This document shows, piece after piece, positions 14,328-16,420 of a DNA stretch of 16,420 bases. Numbering within the stretch: the first letter of the stretch is position 1; the number at the start of each line of letters is the position of its first letter. The stretch covers positions 1 through 16,420 of the forward strand of contig DUAL01000213.1 in assembly GCA_012960835.1 (NCBI GenBank), in the 5' to 3' direction. The notes below the pieces were generated by a model that saw only the letters and a program-made list of their open reading frames with translations, made no database searches and was not told where the DNA came from. The DNA comes from Flavobacteriales bacterium. GTDB taxonomy: Bacteria; Bacteroidota; Bacteroidia; Flavobacteriales; BACL11. Position numbers and translations under genes: made by a program.

Positions 14328-15761
14328 ATGTCATCAACGCTCATATTAATAGTAATTGCTGCTTATTTTTTAGTATTAATTATCATCTCTTACCTCACAG
14401 GAAAGTCGGATAGTAATGCCAGTTTTTTCCTTGGGGATAAAAAATCACCCTGGTATATTGTAGCTTTTGGGATGTTGGGCGCAACCCTTTCCGGCATTAC
14501 ATTTATTTCGGTTCCTGGGAAAGTAGATGCTTCCGCTTTTTCGTACATGCAAATGACCTTTGGTTTCTTTGTTGGCTATATGATTATTGCCTTAGTACTG
14601 ATTCCACTTTATTATCGGCTTAACCTTACTTCCATTTATGGTTATCTGAAAACACGATTTGGAAATAGCAGCTATAAAACAGGAGCGAGTTTCTTTCTAT
14701 TGAGCAGAGTAATTGGGGCTTCCTTACGGCTTTATATAATGGCGAATGTGTTGCAGATGGCCATATTTGATGATTTTGGAGTGCCCTATATTGTTACGGT
14801 ACTTATTACAGTTCTGCTGATATGGGTATATACTTTTAGGAGTGGAATAAGAACTATTATTTGGACCGACACCTTGCAAACCCTATTTATGCTGATAGCA
14901 GTTGGAATGAGTATTTACCTTATTTCAGATGAATTAAATTTGAGTTTTTCTTCCCTTGTGGCCACTATTAACGATAGTGATTATTCCCAAATCTTTTTTT
15001 GGGAAGGGAAACTGCATTTTGGAAAGCAGTTTTTGGCAGGAATATTTATTGCGATTGTAATGACAGGGCTTGACCAAGATATGATGCAAAAGAATCTGAG
15101 TTGCCGAAATGTTAAAGATGCACAGAAAAATATCTATTGGTTTTCGGGGGCATTGGTTGTGGTAAATTTGATATTTTTAAGTTTGGGTGCATTGCTTTAT
15201 ATCTATGCTAATAAGCAAGGTATTGTATTTAATCATCCTGATGAACTGTTCCCTAAAGTAGCATTGAGTGGCGAATTGGGAATTACCTTAGGGGTATTCT
15301 TTATTTTAGGATTGATTGCGGCTGCTTACTCCTCAGCCGATTCTGCTCTTACTTCTTTAACAACTTCCTTTTGTGTGGATATTTTAGATTTTGAAGAAGA
15401 GGGCAATCAGCAAAAACAAATCAGAACCCGAAAAGGAGTGCATTTACTTTTTTCTTTGGTATTGGTTGGTGTAATTTTGATTATAAAATCATTGAATGAT
15501 GATAGCGTAATTGATGCTTTATTTCAGTTAGCGGGTTACACTTATGGGCCACTACTTGGAATGTATGCTTTTGGACTGTTTACCAAATGGAATGTACAAG
15601 ATAAATGGGTGCCACTATTGGCTATTGTTTCTCCATTTACAACATACTATATCAACATCCATTCTGAGGCTTGGTTTAATTATGTGTTTAGTTTTGAACT
15701 ATTGATACTCAATGGGGCACTTACTTTTGTAGGTTTATTATTGCTTAGAGTTTCTAAATAA
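14328..15761 (+). CDS. Sodium:solute symporter (SSS family)
   Basis: The 477-residue inner-membrane transporter couples Na+ entry to uptake of an organic solute; the substrate cannot be told from the sequence. About 13 hydrophobic helices are visible, beginning with STLILIVIAAYFLVLIII. Family features are SFFLGDKKSPWYIVAFGM and GATLSGITFISVPG near the N-terminus, GLDQDMMQKNLSCR in the middle, and AAAYSSADSALTSL (about 331-345), where SSS proteins place their Na+-site serines. The frame is open back to an ATG at 14256, but that start would overlap recR and lie upstream of the promoter at 14282-14310. The ATG at 14328, 18 bases after the -7 box and matching the family N-terminus, is chosen. The 3' end overlaps lgt by 24 bases. 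Confidence 0.93.
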   Translation: MSSTLILIVIAAYFLVLIIISYLTGKSDSNASFFLGDKKSPWYIVAFGMLGATLSGITFISVPGKVDASAFSYMQMTFGFFVGYMIIALVLIPLYYRLNLTSIYGYLKTRFGNSSYKTGASFFLLSRVIGASLRLYIMANVLQMAIFDDFGVPYIVTVLITVLLIWVYTFRSGIRTIIWTDTLQTLFMLIAVGMSIYLISDELNLSFSSLVATINDSDYSQIFFWEGKLHFGKQFLAGIFIAIVMTGLDQDMMQKNLSCRNVKDAQKNIYWFSGALVVVNLIFLSLGALLYIYANKQGIVFNHPDELFPKVALSGELGITLGVFFILGLIAAAYSSADSALTSLTTSFCVDILDFEEEGNQQKQIRTRKGVHLLFSLVLVGVILIIKSLNDDSVIDALFQLAGYTYGPLLGMYAFGLFTKWNVQDKWVPLLAIVSPFTTYYINIHSEAWFNYVFSFELLILNGALTFVGLLLLRVSK

Positions 15762-16420
15762 ATAGAAACAACCTGCAACACCTATTAATACCAAAGAAGA
15801 AGAAATAATTTCCGCTTGGGTAATGCCGCCCAAAATATTATATTCCGTATTTACCCTAATCTTTTCAATAAAAAAGCGTTCCACACCATTCAAAGTCAGA
15901 TACACAAAAAATAAAGCCCCAGCCACTTTGATACGCTTTCGGATAGTCCATAAAAAAGCAAATATTAATGTTGCCATAATTATTTCATAAAATGGCGTAG
16001 GATAGACGCCCTGAGCCAATTCCATGCAATACCTTCCCATGCAGTCCTTAATTGGGATTCCAGCATTTATTACATTGTGGGGGTAAGTGAAACTCCATAT
16101 CCAATCGGGCAAAAAAGCCATCCAATCCGGTTTTGTAGCTAGGTTAATGATACCCCAATCGCCATCCCCTGAAAGCTGACAGCCAATACGCCCAATACCA
16201 TAGGCAATCATTAGTCCTGGAGCAGCAGCATCAATAAGGTGTAGTGTTTTTATTTTGTATTTGTTTCCATACCAAATTACCGAAAAAGCACCAGCAATCA
16301 ATCCGCCATAAAAGGTAAGTCCGCTAAAAGCCATGAGTTGCCCCATTGGGTCCGCCATAAATTCTCCGATATTTTCCAAATTATGAAAAAGCTTAGCGCC
16401 AATTATTCCTGAAATTGCCG
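15738..16420 (-). CDS. lgt: Prolipoprotein diacylglyceryl transferase, 5' end outside window
   Basis: This inner-membrane enzyme transfers diacylglycerol from phosphatidylglycerol to the lipobox cysteine of prolipoproteins, the first step of lipoprotein maturation. 226 residues are visible; the frame stays open to the window edge (GIIGAKLFHN continues upstream of 16379), so the N-terminus is missing. Motifs include GLTFYGGLIAG, GRIGCQLSGDGDWG (counterpart of the GRIGN..NGE block with a catalytic arginine) and GVERFFIEKIR near the end. Tyrosine stands where Escherichia coli Lgt has an essential histidine in the SFHGG motif; my recollection is that this is common in Bacteroidota. Several hydrophobic helices are clear. 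The 3' end overlaps the convergent symporter gene by 24 bases, with no terminator between them. Confidence 0.93.
   Translation of the reverse strand, partial: AISGIIGAKLFHNLENIGEFMADPMGQLMAFSGLTFYGGLIAGAFSVIWYGNKYKIKTLHLIDAAAPGLMIAYGIGRIGCQLSGDGDWGIINLATKPDWMAFLPDWIWSFTYPHNVINAGIPIKDCMGRYCMELAQGVYPTPFYEIIMATLIFAFLWTIRKRIKVAGALFFVYLTLNGVERFFIEKIRVNTEYNILGGITQAEIISSSLVLIGVAGCFYLFRNSKQ

Noticed and set aside
16377..16379. TTG at 16377-16379 as the lgt start
   Set aside because: The frame continues upstream with typical Lgt sequence to the window edge, so the gene is truncated by the window, not started here.

Overview
This window looks like a chromosomal housekeeping segment from a low-GC member of the Bacteroidota; family and genus cannot be fixed from the sequence. 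The lineage call rests on several points. DnaE carries a proofreading exonuclease domain fused at its N-terminus, the dnaE-trxA-DUF58 order is one known from this phylum, purine-rich ribosome binding sites are absent, and several genes have the Bacteroidota-type -7 box TAnnTTTG upstream. No insertion sequence, integrase, prophage or CRISPR array was seen.

Layout. Positions 1-50 hold nothing I can assign. A tRNA-Asp(GTC) with its terminator comes next (51-170, minus). It is followed on the minus strand by a DUF58 protein (215-1144), thioredoxin (1192-1509) and DNA polymerase III alpha (1547-5872). The gap at 5873-6144 holds a weak dnaE promoter, an inverted repeat, a GC-rich repeat-like element and a strong terminator. 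Still on the minus strand come a PLP-dependent cystathionine beta-synthase/cysteine synthase-like enzyme (6145-7119) and a LolC/E-type permease (7163-8386). The permease start codon is only 8 bp from that of a plus-strand DUF1343/NamZ-like lipoprotein (8395-9537). The gap after that gene contains a 58-residue two-helix membrane protein (9534-9710, minus), a YkgJ-type cysteine-cluster protein with a TTG start (9818-10309), a 2-oxo acid dehydrogenase E2 (10361-11650), a GT2 glycosyltransferase fused to a polyprenyl-phosphate transferase-like region (11713-13641) and recR (13651-14268). On the plus strand a sodium:solute symporter (14328-15761) runs into the 3' end of a convergent, 5'-truncated lgt (15738 to window end).

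How the genes relate. DnaE and RecR serve replication and recombinational repair. Thioredoxin is a general disulfide reductant. The PLP enzyme and E2 belong to sulfur amino acid and 2-oxo acid metabolism. The DUF1343 lipoprotein (peptidoglycan sugar salvage), the LolC/E-like permease, Lgt and the glycosyltransferase all concern the envelope; the DUF1343 protein has a lipobox and would itself be an Lgt substrate. Most genes appear to be transcribed singly or in pairs, such as recR with the glycosyltransferase.

No clearly new multi-gene system was found. The points most worth following are the unlisted 58-aa membrane protein, a shared extended -7 element TAnnTTTGCA, possible leaderless transcription of recR, a ykgJ gene with no in-frame AUG anywhere, the 8-bp divergent start pair, and the apparently degraded transferase half of the glycosyltransferase.
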